This document shows, one piece after another, positions 51,056 through 60,037 of a stretch of DNA of 64,000 bases; position 1 is the stretch's first letter, and every line of letters begins with the position of its first letter. The notes beneath the pieces were generated by a model that saw nothing but the letters and a program-made list of their open reading frames with translations, did no database searches and was not told the origin of the DNA. Source of the stretch: Bordetella parapertussis (GTDB lineage Bacteria > Pseudomonadota > Gammaproteobacteria > Burkholderiales > Burkholderiaceae_C); contig CAMBSK010000010.1 of the NCBI GenBank assembly GCA_945870575.1, positions 1 through 64,000 of the forward strand, in the 5' to 3' direction. The translations under genes and the position numbers were made by a program.

Positions 51056-52285
51056 ATGGCGGTCCATCTACACATCACCCGCCCTGAGGATTTGCATGCG
51101 GTCGCCGGTGTGTCCATAGGCGTGACCGAGGCCGGTGTACGCAAGGCAAATCGCAAAGACCTGACCGTCATCACGCTGGAGCCGGGCGCGGCAGTCGGCG
51201 CTGTCTTCACGCAAAACCGGTTTTGTGCTGCGCCCGTGCAATTGTGCAAGCAGCATCTGGCGGCGGGCAATGGCATACGTGCACTGGTGATCAACACCGG
51301 AGTCGCCAACGCAGGTACCGGGGAAGCCGGTTTGCAACATGCGTTTGCCGTATGCCAGGCCGTAGCTGGTTTGTTGAATATCAAGCCGGAACAGATACTG
51401 CCTTTTTCCACGGGTGTGATCATGGAACCCTTGCCGGTGCAGCGCATTGTGGACGGCTTGCCCAAAGCGCTTGCTGCCAGCACCTCTGACAACTGGACGC
51501 TGGCCTCGCAAGCCATCATGACGACCGACACCTTGCCCAAGGCGACCAGCCGTCAAATCAGTATTGACGGCAAGACAGTCACCATCACCGGCATGTCCAA
51601 AGGCGCCGGCATGATCCGTCCCAACATGGCCACCATGTTGGGCTTCATGGCCACCGATGCGGCCATCGCTCCCAGCTTGATGAAAGCGCTGGCGCATGAA
51701 CTGGCTGAAGCCTCATTCAACCGCATCACCATAGACGGTGACACGTCGACCAACGATTCATTCGTGGTGATAGCCAGCGGCAAATCAGCTACTACCGAAA
51801 TAAGCCATTGGGACAGCGACAGCGCGCGTTTGTTAAAGCAGGCTTTGCTGGATGTGGCGCGTTGGCTGGCGCAGGCGATTGTGCGTGACGGCGAGGGCGC
51901 CACCAAGTTCATCACGGTCAGCATTGAAGGCGGGCGCGACACCGCCGAATGCCGTCAGGTGGCGTATGCGATTGCGCATTCGCCTTTGGTGAAAACCGCT
52001 TTTTTCGCCAGCGACCCTAACCTCGGTCGGATACTGGCCGCCGTGGGTTATGCAGGCATCGCAGATCTGGAGCAATCGCTGATTGAGTTGTACCTGGACG
52101 ATGTGCACGTGGCTACGCGCGGTGGCCGTCATCCCGACTACCGCGAAGAAGACGGTCAACGCGTGATGAAGCAAGACGAAATCACGGTGCGTGTGTTGCT
52201 CGGACGCGGCCAGGCTCAGGATCAGGTGTGGACCTGCGACTTAAGCCATGAATACGTCACCATCAACGCGGATTACCGCAGCTAA
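51056..52285 (+). CDS. argJ: Bifunctional glutamate N-acetyltransferase / ornithine acetyltransferase
   Basis: ArgJ (409 aa) recycles the acetyl group in arginine synthesis. The self-cleavage site is the threonine in [17 protein letters not shown] (about residue 192), which gives alpha and beta chains. The [15 protein letters not shown] start, [12 protein letters not shown], and the C-terminal [13 protein letters not shown] are family features. It lies between secA and the DUF815 ATPase gene, a common beta-proteobacterial arrangement. Confidence 0.96.
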   Translation: MAVHLHITRPEDLHAVAGVSIGVTEAGVRKANRKDLTVITLEPGAAVGAVFTQNRFCAAPVQLCKQHLAAGNGIRALVINTGVANAGTGEAGLQHAFAVCQAVAGLLNIKPEQILPFSTGVIMEPLPVQRIVDGLPKALAASTSDNWTLASQAIMTTDTLPKATSRQISIDGKTVTITGMSKGAGMIRPNMATMLGFMATDAAIAPSLMKALAHELAEASFNRITIDGDTSTNDSFVVIASGKSATTEISHWDSDSARLLKQALLDVARWLAQAIVRDGEGATKFITVSIEGGRDTAECRQVAYAIAHSPLVKTAFFASDPNLGRILAAVGYAGIADLEQSLIELYLDDVHVATRGGRHPDYREEDGQRVMKQDEITVRVLLGRGQAQDQVWTCDLSHEYVTINADYRS

Positions 52286-52288
52286 GTC

Positions 52289-53170
52289 ATGAATGAATCT
52301 TTAGAACGCATGCTGCACCGCGCTGAATTGCTGATGGCGCGTATCGAGCGCATACTGCCGCAACCTTTGCACGCACCTGACTGGCAGTCGGGCATTGCTT
52401 TTCGCTACCGCAAGCGCAGCAGCGGCCATGGCGTACTCGAACCGGTGCGACATATTGGACAAATGTCATTGAGTGATTTGAAAGAAATCGACCAGCAGAA
52501 GGAAAAAATCCAGCGCAATACCTTGCAGTTCATCGAAGGCAAACCTGCCAATAATGTGTTGTTGACTGGCGCACGCGGTACCGGTAAATCCTCGCTGATC
52601 AAAGCCTGTCTCAATACCTATGCGCCTCGCGGCCTGCGTTTGATTGAAGTTGACAAGCAAGACATGGTGGACCTGCCCGACATCATCGAGGTGGTGGCCG
52701 AACGGCCTGAAAAATTCATCATCTTTTGTGACGACTTGAGTTTTGACGAAGGCGAGCCCGGGTACAAGGCGCTCAAGTCCATTCTTGACGGCAGCGTGGC
52801 CGCAGCGACTGCGAATGTGTTGATTTATGCCACCAGCAACCGCCGCCATCTACTGCCTGAGTACATGAAGGACAACCTCAGTTACACGCACACCGACGAT
52901 GGCGAAGTGCATCCTGGTGAAGTCATCGAAGAAAAAATCTCTTTGTCCGAGCGTTTCGGTTTGTGGGTGAGTTTTTATCCTTTCAGCCAGGACGAGTATT
53001 TGCATATCGTTGACCAGTGGCTGTCTTCTTTGCAAGTCCCGCAAAGCTTATGGGCTCAAGCACATCCTGAATCGCTGGTGTGGGCGCTGGAGCGCGGCTC
53101 GCGCAGCGGCCGCGTGGCTTATCAGTTCGCCCGCGATTTCGCCGGACGTTTGGACAGCGCTGTCGCATGA
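52289..53170 (+). CDS. DUF815 family P-loop ATPase
   Basis: A 293-aa ATPase with Walker A NVLLTGARGTGKSSLIKACL (about residue 90) and Walker B FIIFCDDLSFDEGE (about residue 145), then ILIYATSNRRHLLPE and a typical lid. It belongs to the DUF815 (YeeA/AAA-like) family, with no defined role known to me. It starts 3 bases after argJ and its stop overlaps the mutT start by ATGA. Confidence 0.9.
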   Translation: MNESLERMLHRAELLMARIERILPQPLHAPDWQSGIAFRYRKRSSGHGVLEPVRHIGQMSLSDLKEIDQQKEKIQRNTLQFIEGKPANNVLLTGARGTGKSSLIKACLNTYAPRGLRLIEVDKQDMVDLPDIIEVVAERPEKFIIFCDDLSFDEGEPGYKALKSILDGSVAAATANVLIYATSNRRHLLPEYMKDNLSYTHTDDGEVHPGEVIEEKISLSERFGLWVSFYPFSQDEYLHIVDQWLSSLQVPQSLWAQAHPESLVWALERGSRSGRVAYQFARDFAGRLDSAVA

Positions 53171-53661
53171 CGTCAAGCGCACCACCGCCTGTACGCATGG
53201 TGGATGCCAACTTGCCGCGCGCAGGTGGCGTTGAGCGGCCGTTGATCCAGGTGGCTGTCGGTGTGTTGTTCAGGCCTGATGGCCGTTTTTTATTGACTAC
53301 CCGCCCGCCCGGCAAAGCCTATGCCGGGCACTGGGAATTTCCAGGCGGAAAAATCGAGTCCGGCGAAACGCTGGCTCAGGCACTGACCCGCGAATTGCAG
53401 GAGGAACTCGGTATCACCATCGAAGACCCTGTGCCTTGGAAGACAGAGCGTATTGATTACCCGCACGCCCTGGTGGAATTGCATTTCTGCAAGGTGTATC
53501 AATGGAAGGGTGAACTGCAAATGAAAGAGGGTCAGGAATTTGCTTGGGAACAGTTGCCGGTGCAGGTGGCGCCGGTATTACCCGGCACGGTACCGGTATT
53601 AGAGTGGCTGGCTCAGGCGCAAAGCTCTATTTCAAATTCTGCATTACCGACAGAGGTTTGA
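53167..53661 (+). CDS. mutT: Nudix hydrolase, 8-oxo-dGTP diphosphatase type
   Basis: A 164-aa MutT-like enzyme sanitising oxidised nucleotides. The Nudix box GGKIESGETLAQALTRELQ then EELGI is complete (about residues 60-82). The ATG at 53167 overlaps the preceding gene by 4 bases. The 3' end overlaps the convergent zapD gene by 49 bases. The two-domain MutT form with a thiamine-phosphate synthase-like half, seen in some relatives, is not present here. Confidence 0.92.
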   Translation: MTSSAPPPVRMVDANLPRAGGVERPLIQVAVGVLFRPDGRFLLTTRPPGKAYAGHWEFPGGKIESGETLAQALTRELQEELGITIEDPVPWKTERIDYPHALVELHFCKVYQWKGELQMKEGQEFAWEQLPVQVAPVLPGTVPVLEWLAQAQSSISNSALPTEV

Positions 53662-54365
53662 GGTTTGCCTTCCCAGGTCTGGTGTATCAGGCGCACCCAG
53701 ACCATCATGCGGTTGCCGCTGATCTCGGGTACCAGGCCCAAAGATTCATCAATGAATAAACGCATCATTTGGAAACGGCCTTGTGGCAAAGCCTGTTGGA
53801 ATTGCCCTTGCTGAGCCACCACGCGTTGCGGTGAACCGCTTTCTCGCAGCAGACGCATCAATAGGCTGACACTGTCGTGCAAGGCTTTCAAGGGCTCCGA
53901 CCATTTCAAAATATCCTGACGACGCATATCAGGATCACGTTGTTGCCAGGCATGGTAACTGGGTAAATCAAAGGCACAGGTGCCGCCCGGTACGGCAACC
54001 CGGTTGCGCAAACTGCTGAGGAAATCGCTGTCAGTCACGCAGTTGCTGATGCGCGCGCTTTGGGTGTTGAAACCTTGCAGGCATTTGTCAATATTGCCCA
54101 GCAATTCATCTAGCACCCCGTGCGCCACTGAAGGGTTGCCGCGGTAACTGTTGAACTGGTGTTTATGCCGCTCGAGTTCTTTCAAAATATCTGATTTCAA
54201 ATCGGAGCGACCGCCGACATCGACAATTTCAAACAAAGTGGTCAGGGCAAAGTGGTGATCTATTTCCGAGGATCTGAGCAACAAATGTTCAAAACGTCCG
54301 AGCAAATATTCCAACCGCAGATAAGTGCGAATACGCTCGTTAAATGGGTGCTCGTAGAGGATCAC
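53613..54365 (-). CDS. zapD: Cell division protein ZapD
   Basis: A 250-aa FtsZ-bundling protein. The family start ILYEHPFNERIRTYLRLEYL is reached from a GTG codon at 54365; the frame is open to 54422 but without homology. The ERHKHQFNSY, FDLPSYHAW and VPGGTCAFDLP blocks and the C-terminal MRLFIDE/LIHQTWEGKPQ-like region are seen. It lies 77 bases downstream of coaE on the same strand, as in other beta-proteobacteria. The usual following yacG gene is missing; the gene converges on mutT with a 49-base overlap. Confidence 0.93.
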   Translation of the reverse strand: MILYEHPFNERIRTYLRLEYLLGRFEHLLLRSSEIDHHFALTTLFEIVDVGGRSDLKSDILKELERHKHQFNSYRGNPSVAHGVLDELLGNIDKCLQGFNTQSARISNCVTDSDFLSSLRNRVAVPGGTCAFDLPSYHAWQQRDPDMRRQDILKWSEPLKALHDSVSLLMRLLRESGSPQRVVAQQGQFQQALPQGRFQMMRLFIDESLGLVPEISGNRMMVWVRLIHQTWEGKPQTSVGNAEFEIELCA

Positions 54366-54442
54366 AAAAAAGCAAACGCCTGAAGGGTTGTAACAGCGGA
54401 AATGATAACCGCTGACAAGCACTTTATGACTGCCTATACAGG

Positions 54443-55051
54443 CTAAAAATGCAGTTGTATGGCCTTGGCCTCTTTTTGCAATGCAAAGAGATCGTCTACA
54501 TCGTTGTTGACTACCCAGTCTGCGGCAGCCAATCTTTGCGTGCGTCTTGCCTGCTGAGCCATGATGTCAAGTACCTGTTCGGGTTTCAAGTGGCTGCGTT
54601 CGATGACCCTGCGGACCTGGGTTTTTTCATCGCAATCGACTACCAGCACCCGGTCGGCGTGTTGTCTCCAGTACGATGATTCAATTAATAAAGGAATATC
54701 TAAAACTACTAAAGATATATTTTTAATCAGTAATTCCTCTTGTTTGAGTTGAATCTCAGCCGAAATCAGTGGGTGCAGCAAAGCCTGTAAACGCAGCCGT
54801 TCATCTGCCTGGCTGAACACCAACTCGCGCATGCGTTCGCGGTTCATGCTGCCGTCGGAAGCGACAAAGTCAGCACCGAAAGTGGCGGCGATAGCCGACA
54901 TGGCCGCACCGCCGACAGAAGTAAGCTGGCGGGAAATTGCATCAGCATCTATAACTTGAATGCCTGTTTCAGCCAAAAGACGGGCCAAAGTAGATTTGCC
55001 GCTGCCTATGCCGCCGGTCAGTCCTATGCGTCTGAAATCCGATGTGTTCAT
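54443..55051 (-). CDS. coaE: Dephospho-CoA kinase
   Basis: CoaE (202 aa) performs the last step of coenzyme A synthesis. The P-loop is IGLTGGIGSGKSTLARLLAE at the N-terminus, with DADAISRQLTS and VVLDIPLLIESS following. It is preceded by pilC and followed by zapD on the same strand; the prepilin peptidase gene pilD that often sits between pilC and coaE is absent. Confidence 0.96.
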   Translation of the reverse strand: MNTSDFRRIGLTGGIGSGKSTLARLLAETGIQVIDADAISRQLTSVGGAAMSAIAATFGADFVASDGSMNRERMRELVFSQADERLRLQALLHPLISAEIQLKQEELLIKNISLVVLDIPLLIESSYWRQHADRVLVVDCDEKTQVRRVIERSHLKPEQVLDIMAQQARRTQRLAAADWVVNNDVDDLFALQKEAKAIQLHF

Positions 55052-55077
55052 GGACTGGAGTCTATAAGACTGCCACG

Positions 55078-56202
55078 CTACAGCACTTGCCCGAGTTGGA
55101 ACACCGGCAAATACAAAGCCACGACCATGCCGCCGACAAGACCGCCTAGCACCACGACCAGCAAAGGTTCAATCAATTGCGTCAAGCCGTGTACCTGCTG
55201 TTCCAGGGCTTCATCTTGCGCATCTGCCGCTCTGGACAGCAACACGGTCAGCGTGCCGGATTGCTCGCCGATATCCACCATTTGAATCAATAAGGGCGGG
55301 AATAAACCTGTTTTGAGGCCTACTGAAACGGACGCGTTGCTCATGGCCGCGGCCAGGCTGCTACCGCGCAACACTGATTGCCTGACCGTCAAGCAAAGCC
55401 TGGCATACACCTGGTTTGTACAAACGCCGGCCAGCACTTCCAGTGCTTCCAGCAGCGGAACGCCAGACTGCGTCAGCATCGACAGGCAACGCGTCCATGC
55501 CGCCAGATTGGCGCTGCGAATCAGCCCGGCCACCAAGGGCAGGGACAAAACCCTAAGCGCGAATTGCCATTGCCATGTTTCATTGCGACGGTATTGCCTG
55601 CGTAAGACGGCAGCAATCAACACAACCGCCACCAACACCGGCAAACCCCATTGCAGCAAGCCCGCACTCAGACCCAGTATGAAACGCGTGGCTGCAGGCA
55701 GTTGTGCACCGAAAGAGGCAAATATCGATTGAAACACCGGCACCACCCAGACCAGGATGACGGTGACCACCAGCGCCGCGATGAACAACACCGCCACCGG
55801 ATAGACCAATGCCATGCGGACTTTGCGACTGAGTTGCTGTTGGCGTTCGGTGTGACTGGCCAGGCGGTTGAGCATGTCGTCCAGGTTACCGGCCAATTCA
55901 CCTGCGGCCACCATCTGGCAGTACAGCTTGTCAAAAACGCCGGTTTGCTGCAAGGCGTTTTCTAATGATTTGCCTGCTGAAACCTGCCGACGCAAAGCTT
56001 TCACCACCGGCTCCATGGCTTGTCCATTGAGGCCTTGTTGAATCGTGTCCAAAGACTGCAGCAATGGAACACCGGCACCGACCAGCGTGGCGAGTTGGCG
56101 GGTGAATTCACAGAGCTGCGCCGCATCGATCCGCACAATGGGTTGACGATGGGATTCGCCGGAAGCTAAGGGCCGGCGTGTGCCCGGTATTGCATCAGCC
56201 AT
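55078..56202 (-). CDS. pilC: Type IV pilus / type II secretion inner-membrane platform protein (PilC/GspF family)
   Basis: A 374-aa polytopic protein with the duplicated GspF domain. The first copy (FTRQLATLVGAGVPLLQSLDTIQQ) and second copy (WTRCLSMLTQSGVPLLEALEVLAG) are both seen, with three membrane spans (VAVLFIAALVVTVILVWVVP and two others). It starts inside the end of pilB (8-base overlap), so the two are coupled. The shortened N-terminus (MADAIPGTRRPL) is atypical, as full PilC starts with a longer segment. Confidence 0.88.
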   Translation of the reverse strand: MADAIPGTRRPLASGESHRQPIVRIDAAQLCEFTRQLATLVGAGVPLLQSLDTIQQGLNGQAMEPVVKALRRQVSAGKSLENALQQTGVFDKLYCQMVAAGELAGNLDDMLNRLASHTERQQQLSRKVRMALVYPVAVLFIAALVVTVILVWVVPVFQSIFASFGAQLPAATRFILGLSAGLLQWGLPVLVAVVLIAAVLRRQYRRNETWQWQFALRVLSLPLVAGLIRSANLAAWTRCLSMLTQSGVPLLEALEVLAGVCTNQVYARLCLTVRQSVLRGSSLAAAMSNASVSVGLKTGLFPPLLIQMVDIGEQSGTLTVLLSRAADAQDEALEQQVHGLTQLIEPLLVVVLGGLVGGMVVALYLPVFQLGQVL

Positions 56203-57343
56203 GGGTTGCCGCCTGCACTTCTTCTAATGTGGTTTCACCGGAACATACTTTAAGCAGGCCGGCTTGGCGCAGGGTGCGCACGCCGTCTGCCGCCGCTTGT
56301 TCTGCCAATGCCTGGGCACTGGCTTGCTGCAATATCAATTGCTGTATGCCTGGCGTGACCGGCATGACCTGGTGTATGGCCACCCGCCCTTTGTAGCCGT
56401 TGAGGCAAGCGGCACAGCCGACGGCCCGCCAACCGCTGCCGTCAGGGAGAGCTTGTTTACATGCCGCACATAAGCGGCGCAGCAAGCGTTGCGCGCAAAT
56501 AAGAATGACGCTGCTGGCTAAATTAAAGCCTGCGATACCCATGTGATTCAGGCGTGTCAGCGTCGATGGTGCATCGTTGGTATGCAGGGTGGACAGCAGC
56601 AAGTGGCCGGTTTGCGATGCCTTGACCGCAATATCGGCCGTTGTCTGATCCCGGATTTCACCGACCATGAGTATGTCCGGGTCCTGGCGCAGCAAAGCCC
56701 TGAGCGCGGTATCAAAGCTCAAGCCTATGCGTTCGTTGACATTCACCTGGTTGGCGCCGGGCAAGACAATTTCTGACGGGTCTTCGACCGTAGCGATATT
56801 CACGCCCGGCGTGTTCAGGTGGTTCAGGCAGGTGTACAAGGTCACGGTTTTGCCTGATCCGGTCGGCCCGGTGATCAAAACCATGCCATTCGGTTTGGCA
56901 ATGGCTTGCATCACATGCGCCAGTTCGGTGTCCGGCAGACCCAAGGCCGCAAAGCCGAGTTGGTGAGACTGTTGGTCGAGAATCCGCAACACAATTTTTT
57001 CGCCGTGCAAGGTAGGCAGACTGCTGACCCGCATATCCACCATGCGCTGGTTAAGCGGGAGCTGCATGCGACCGTCTTGCGGCAAACGTTTCTCGGCGAT
57101 GTCCAGACGCGACTGCACCTTGATGCGGGAAATGATTTGTTCACGCAAAGCCGCAGGCGGCGACGGCATTTCATACAACACACCATCCCGGCGTACCCGC
57201 ACCCGCAACAAGCTGTCAAAGGGCTCCAGGTGTATGTCCGAGGCTTGCAATTCCAATCCCTTGAGCAACAACTGAGACAGCCATTCAACCGCCTGCAAGT
57301 CTTGCGGCGACGCTCTTTCACTGTTGATTAAACGGTTGTTCAT
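56195..57343 (-). CDS. pilB: Reduced PilB/GspE-family assembly ATPase
   Basis: A 382-aa secretion/pilus ATPase. The N2 domain (LELQASDIHLEPFDSLLRVR) starts at about residue 25. Walker A is ITGPTGSGKTVTLYT, the Asp and His boxes follow, and Walker B is DPDILMVGEIRDQTTAD. A four-cysteine zinc motif (CAACK...CAACL) precedes the C-terminus. The MshEN/N1 domain of about 150 residues, which binds c-di-GMP or the partner platform in full PilB, is absent. The ATG at 57343 is the best start; an upstream GTG adds 6 residues. Confidence 0.88.
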   Translation of the reverse strand: MNNRLINSERASPQDLQAVEWLSQLLLKGLELQASDIHLEPFDSLLRVRVRRDGVLYEMPSPPAALREQIISRIKVQSRLDIAEKRLPQDGRMQLPLNQRMVDMRVSSLPTLHGEKIVLRILDQQSHQLGFAALGLPDTELAHVMQAIAKPNGMVLITGPTGSGKTVTLYTCLNHLNTPGVNIATVEDPSEIVLPGANQVNVNERIGLSFDTALRALLRQDPDILMVGEIRDQTTADIAVKASQTGHLLLSTLHTNDAPSTLTRLNHMGIAGFNLASSVILICAQRLLRRLCAACKQALPDGSGWRAVGCAACLNGYKGRVAIHQVMPVTPGIQQLILQQASAQALAEQAAADGVRTLRQAGLLKVCSGETTLEEVQAATHG

Positions 57344-57447
57344 GCCTGTCAATGTAGACACAGCCAGCTTGAAAGAGTGTCAGCCGAACTTACTCATTTA
57401 GAAAGCGCAACTCCTACAAAGCCGTTGGAATTGCCGCAGCGGGAAAC

Positions 57448-57465
57448 TTGTCACAATGCTGTCAC
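57448..57465 (+). promoter_or_regulatory. Candidate Pho box (PhoB site) upstream of the DUF47-pit genes
   Basis: TTGTCAC (57448-57454) and CTGTCAC (57459-57465) are two copies of the PhoB half-site CTGTCAY separated by 4 bases, the exact 7-4-7 geometry of E. coli Pho boxes, with one mismatch. It lies 45 bases before the DUF47 start codon. Phosphate-starvation control of a phosphate uptake pair fits well. Confidence 0.6.
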
Positions 57466-57510
57466 TTGCAAAAATGTTTGCTTTATGACTTTTACCTAAA
57501 GAAGGCACCT

Positions 57511-58158
57511 ATGCTTTTTTCTAAACTTCTACCCCGCGAAGCAGATTTTTTTGAAATGTTCAACCGCCATGCGGACAGGATAGTCGAGGCCTCGCAGGCT
57601 TTTTCCAACCTGGTGCAGAACTACGACAACCTGAGCCTGCGCGAGAAATACACGCTGGATGTAGACAAGGCGGAAAGCGCAGCCGACCGCATCACCCACG
57701 ATGTCAGCACCGCACTTCACAAAACCTTCATCACGCCAATTGACCGCGAGCAAATTCACTCGTTGATCAACACCATGGACGATGTCGCTGATCTGATACA
57801 GGACTCGGCTGAAACCATGACTTTGTATGACGTGAAAAAAATGACTGACGAGATTTTTATCCTGACGGATCTGGGCGTGAAGTGTTGCAGTCGCGTCAAC
57901 GATGCCGTCAAGCTGATCGGCAAACTGGCCGACCCCAAAGCCGCGGAAGGTGCGCTGAAAACATGTCAGGAAATCGACCGGCTTGAATCAGATGCAGACC
58001 ATGTCATGCGCAGCGCCATGAGCAAATTGTTTCGCGAAGAACCCGATGTGCGCGAACTGATCAAGCTCAAGGCAATCTACGAATTGCTGGAAACCATCAC
58101 GGACAAATGTGAGGATGTGGCCAACTTGATTGAAGGCATCATTCTTGAAAATTCTTGA
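57511..58158 (+). CDS. DUF47 (PhoU-like) phosphate transport accessory protein
   Basis: A 215-aa PhoU-like helical-bundle protein of the TIGR00153 type, regularly encoded beside Pit transporters and thought to regulate them. The start LFSKLLPREADFFEMFNRHA and the HDVSTALHKTFITPIDREQIHSLI core with TPIDREDI-like metal residues are seen. The ATG at 57511, 8 bases after GAAGG, fits the family start; the open frame from 57448 is through the promoter. It precedes pit by 18 bases. Confidence 0.93.
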   Translation: MLFSKLLPREADFFEMFNRHADRIVEASQAFSNLVQNYDNLSLREKYTLDVDKAESAADRITHDVSTALHKTFITPIDREQIHSLINTMDDVADLIQDSAETMTLYDVKKMTDEIFILTDLGVKCCSRVNDAVKLIGKLADPKAAEGALKTCQEIDRLESDADHVMRSAMSKLFREEPDVRELIKLKAIYELLETITDKCEDVANLIEGIILENS

Positions 58159-58176
58159 CATGACCGGGACGCTTTG

Positions 58177-59178
58177 ATGCAAACAGCTCTGTGGATCGTG
58201 GTTGTGCTGGTTTTTCTGGCCTTGATGTTTGACTTCATCAACGGTTTTCATGATGCCGCCAATTCAATTGCCACGGTGGTCTCCACCGGCGTATTAAAGC
58301 CGTCGCAAGCCGTGGTGTTTGCGGCGTTTTTTAACTTTATCGCCTTGTTTGTGTTTCACCTCAGTGTGGCCGCCACCATAGGCAAAGGCATCGTCATGCC
58401 GGGTGTGGTGGATATTCACGTGGTGTTCGGTGCACTGGTAGGCGCCATCACCTGGAACCTGCTGACTTGGTATTACGGCATACCCAGCAGTTCATCGCAC
58501 GCTCTGATCGGCGGCATTTTGGGCAGTGTGATGGCCAAATCCGGCACCTCGGCTTTGATGTTTGCCGGTGTGATGAAAACCGTGGTGTTTATTTTTGTCT
58601 CGCCTTTGTTAGGTTTTTTGCTGGGTTCGTTGATGATGCTGCTGGTCAGCTGGGTATTTGTGCGCTCCACCCCGTCTCATATTGACAAATGGTTCCGGCG
58701 TTTGCAGCTGGTGTCCGCCGGTGCTTACAGTCTGGGCCATGGCGGCAATGACGCACAAAAAACCATAGGCATCATCTGGATGCTATTGATCGCCACCGGT
58801 TATGCCTCGTCGCAAGACAGCATGCCCCCGTTCTGGGTGATTTTTTCCTGTTACGTGGCGATTGCCGGCGGCACCTTGATGGGCGGCTGGCGCATTGTCA
58901 AAACCATGGGGCAACGCATCACCAAACTTAAACCTGTGGGCGGTTTTTGTGCCGAAACCGGCGGCGCCATGACCTTGTTTCTGGCCACTGCCTTGGGTAT
59001 TCCGGTGTCCACCACCCACACCATCACCGGCGCCATCGTCGGGGTAGGCTCGGTCAGGCATGCCAGTGCAGTGCGCTGGGGTGTGGCCGGCACCATCGTC
59101 TGGGCCTGGATTCTGACCATACCTGCCAGCGCGTTTGTGGCGGCAGTGGCTTATGCCATCAGTCTTGCGCTTTATTGA
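58177..59178 (+). CDS. pit: Low-affinity inorganic phosphate transporter (PiT family)
   Basis: A 333-aa inner-membrane transporter of phosphate as metal-phosphate with protons. The family repeats FDFINGFHDAANSIATVV (N-terminal) and GAYSLGHGGNDAQKTIGII (middle), along with about ten hydrophobic spans and AVRWGVAGTIVWAW near the end, are seen. The ATG at 58177 follows a TTG that could also be read as the start (58174). It is co-transcribed with the DUF47 gene under the Pho box. Confidence 0.94.
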   Translation: MQTALWIVVVLVFLALMFDFINGFHDAANSIATVVSTGVLKPSQAVVFAAFFNFIALFVFHLSVAATIGKGIVMPGVVDIHVVFGALVGAITWNLLTWYYGIPSSSSHALIGGILGSVMAKSGTSALMFAGVMKTVVFIFVSPLLGFLLGSLMMLLVSWVFVRSTPSHIDKWFRRLQLVSAGAYSLGHGGNDAQKTIGIIWMLLIATGYASSQDSMPPFWVIFSCYVAIAGGTLMGGWRIVKTMGQRITKLKPVGGFCAETGGAMTLFLATALGIPVSTTHTITGAIVGVGSVRHASAVRWGVAGTIVWAWILTIPASAFVAAVAYAISLALY

Positions 59179-59207
59179 ACAAGGCGAAATCCACTGTCTG
59201 TCAACAT

Positions 59208-59846
59208 TCAATCACGGTGTCCGAATAAAAAATCTGACACCACATGCAAGTGCTCAGAAAAATCACTGATGCCGTGGTCTGATACTTCCAGCACATAGGT
59301 TTGTGCCCACGCATAGCGGGCGTGCATCTCGCGCCAATCCAGCAGTTCATCGCCTTTGGCGATCACAGCCAGCAAACGTTTGGGATCAGTCAAGCTGTGA
59401 GACCTTGACCGGTCAGCCTCAGACAAGCAATCAAGACCGCGGCCGACATACAGATTTTTCATTTCCTCTATATGGCGGTGTTTGAACTCAATAAATTGCG
59501 CTGAGTCATGCCAGCACGGATGAACACCTATGTAGCTGGACAGGTCGCGGGCAGGGTGTACCGCGGGATTGAGCAGCACCGCGGCACATTCGTGTTCTGC
59601 TGCTGCCCAGGTGGCATAAAAGCCGCCTAACGACGAACCCATGACGGTGCTGCTTTGAGCAGGCCAGTCTTTCAGTATTCGACGAATTACATCGGCGGCC
59701 TTCAGTGGTGACACCGGTAATTGCGGACAGGCTAAATGCACGCCGGGATGCTGCTGGGTCAGCCATTGCGCCATCAACTGCGCTTTGGCAGACAGTGGAC
59801 TCGATCGGAAACCGTGCAGGTAAAGCACATGCGTGGTGTGAGTCAT
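59208..59846 (-). CDS. yqiA: YqiA-type alpha/beta-hydrolase esterase
   Basis: A 212-aa esterase of the YqiA/UPF0227 type. The N-terminal YLHGFRSSPLSAKAQ, nucleophile motif VMGSSLGGFYATW (serine at about residue 72), LLNPAVHP and the C-terminal DHGISDFSEHL (catalytic histidine) are seen. The physiological substrate is unknown. Its start overlaps the stop of a 37-codon ORF upstream on the same strand (ATGA). Confidence 0.92.
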   Translation of the reverse strand: MTHTTHVLYLHGFRSSPLSAKAQLMAQWLTQQHPGVHLACPQLPVSPLKAADVIRRILKDWPAQSSTVMGSSLGGFYATWAAAEHECAAVLLNPAVHPARDLSSYIGVHPCWHDSAQFIEFKHRHIEEMKNLYVGRGLDCLSEADRSRSHSLTDPKRLLAVIAKGDELLDWREMHARYAWAQTYVLEVSDHGISDFSEHLHVVSDFLFGHRD

Positions 59847-59956
59847 GTGAATATCAGGGCCAGGTAGGCGGGGTCTTCTAACAAACTGTTGTTCACAAAA
59901 TTTGCCAGCCTGTAAGTCAGGTAAAACAGGGTAGATAAGAATTCCTGAAAGTCCAT
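59843..59956 (-). CDS. 37-residue ORF overlapping the yqiA start
   Basis: The ATG at 59956 opens 37 codons on the minus strand: MDFQEFLSTLFYLTYRLANF, then VNNSLLEDPAYLALIFT. The TGA stop shares bases with the yqiA ATG (ATGA), the classical sign of translational coupling. The peptide is helix-forming with evenly spaced hydrophobic residues. No clear ribosome site is visible, and no family is recognised. It may be a real small protein or a leader peptide for yqiA. Confidence 0.45.
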   Translation of the reverse strand: MDFQEFLSTLFYLTYRLANFVNNSLLEDPAYLALIFT

Positions 59957-60037
59957 GGCGGCATTATCAGTTGTTAAAAATCCCACCCAAGCTTTTCTTG
60001 TTGACTAAACTGGCGCTCCATAAAGATAGGGAATGCG

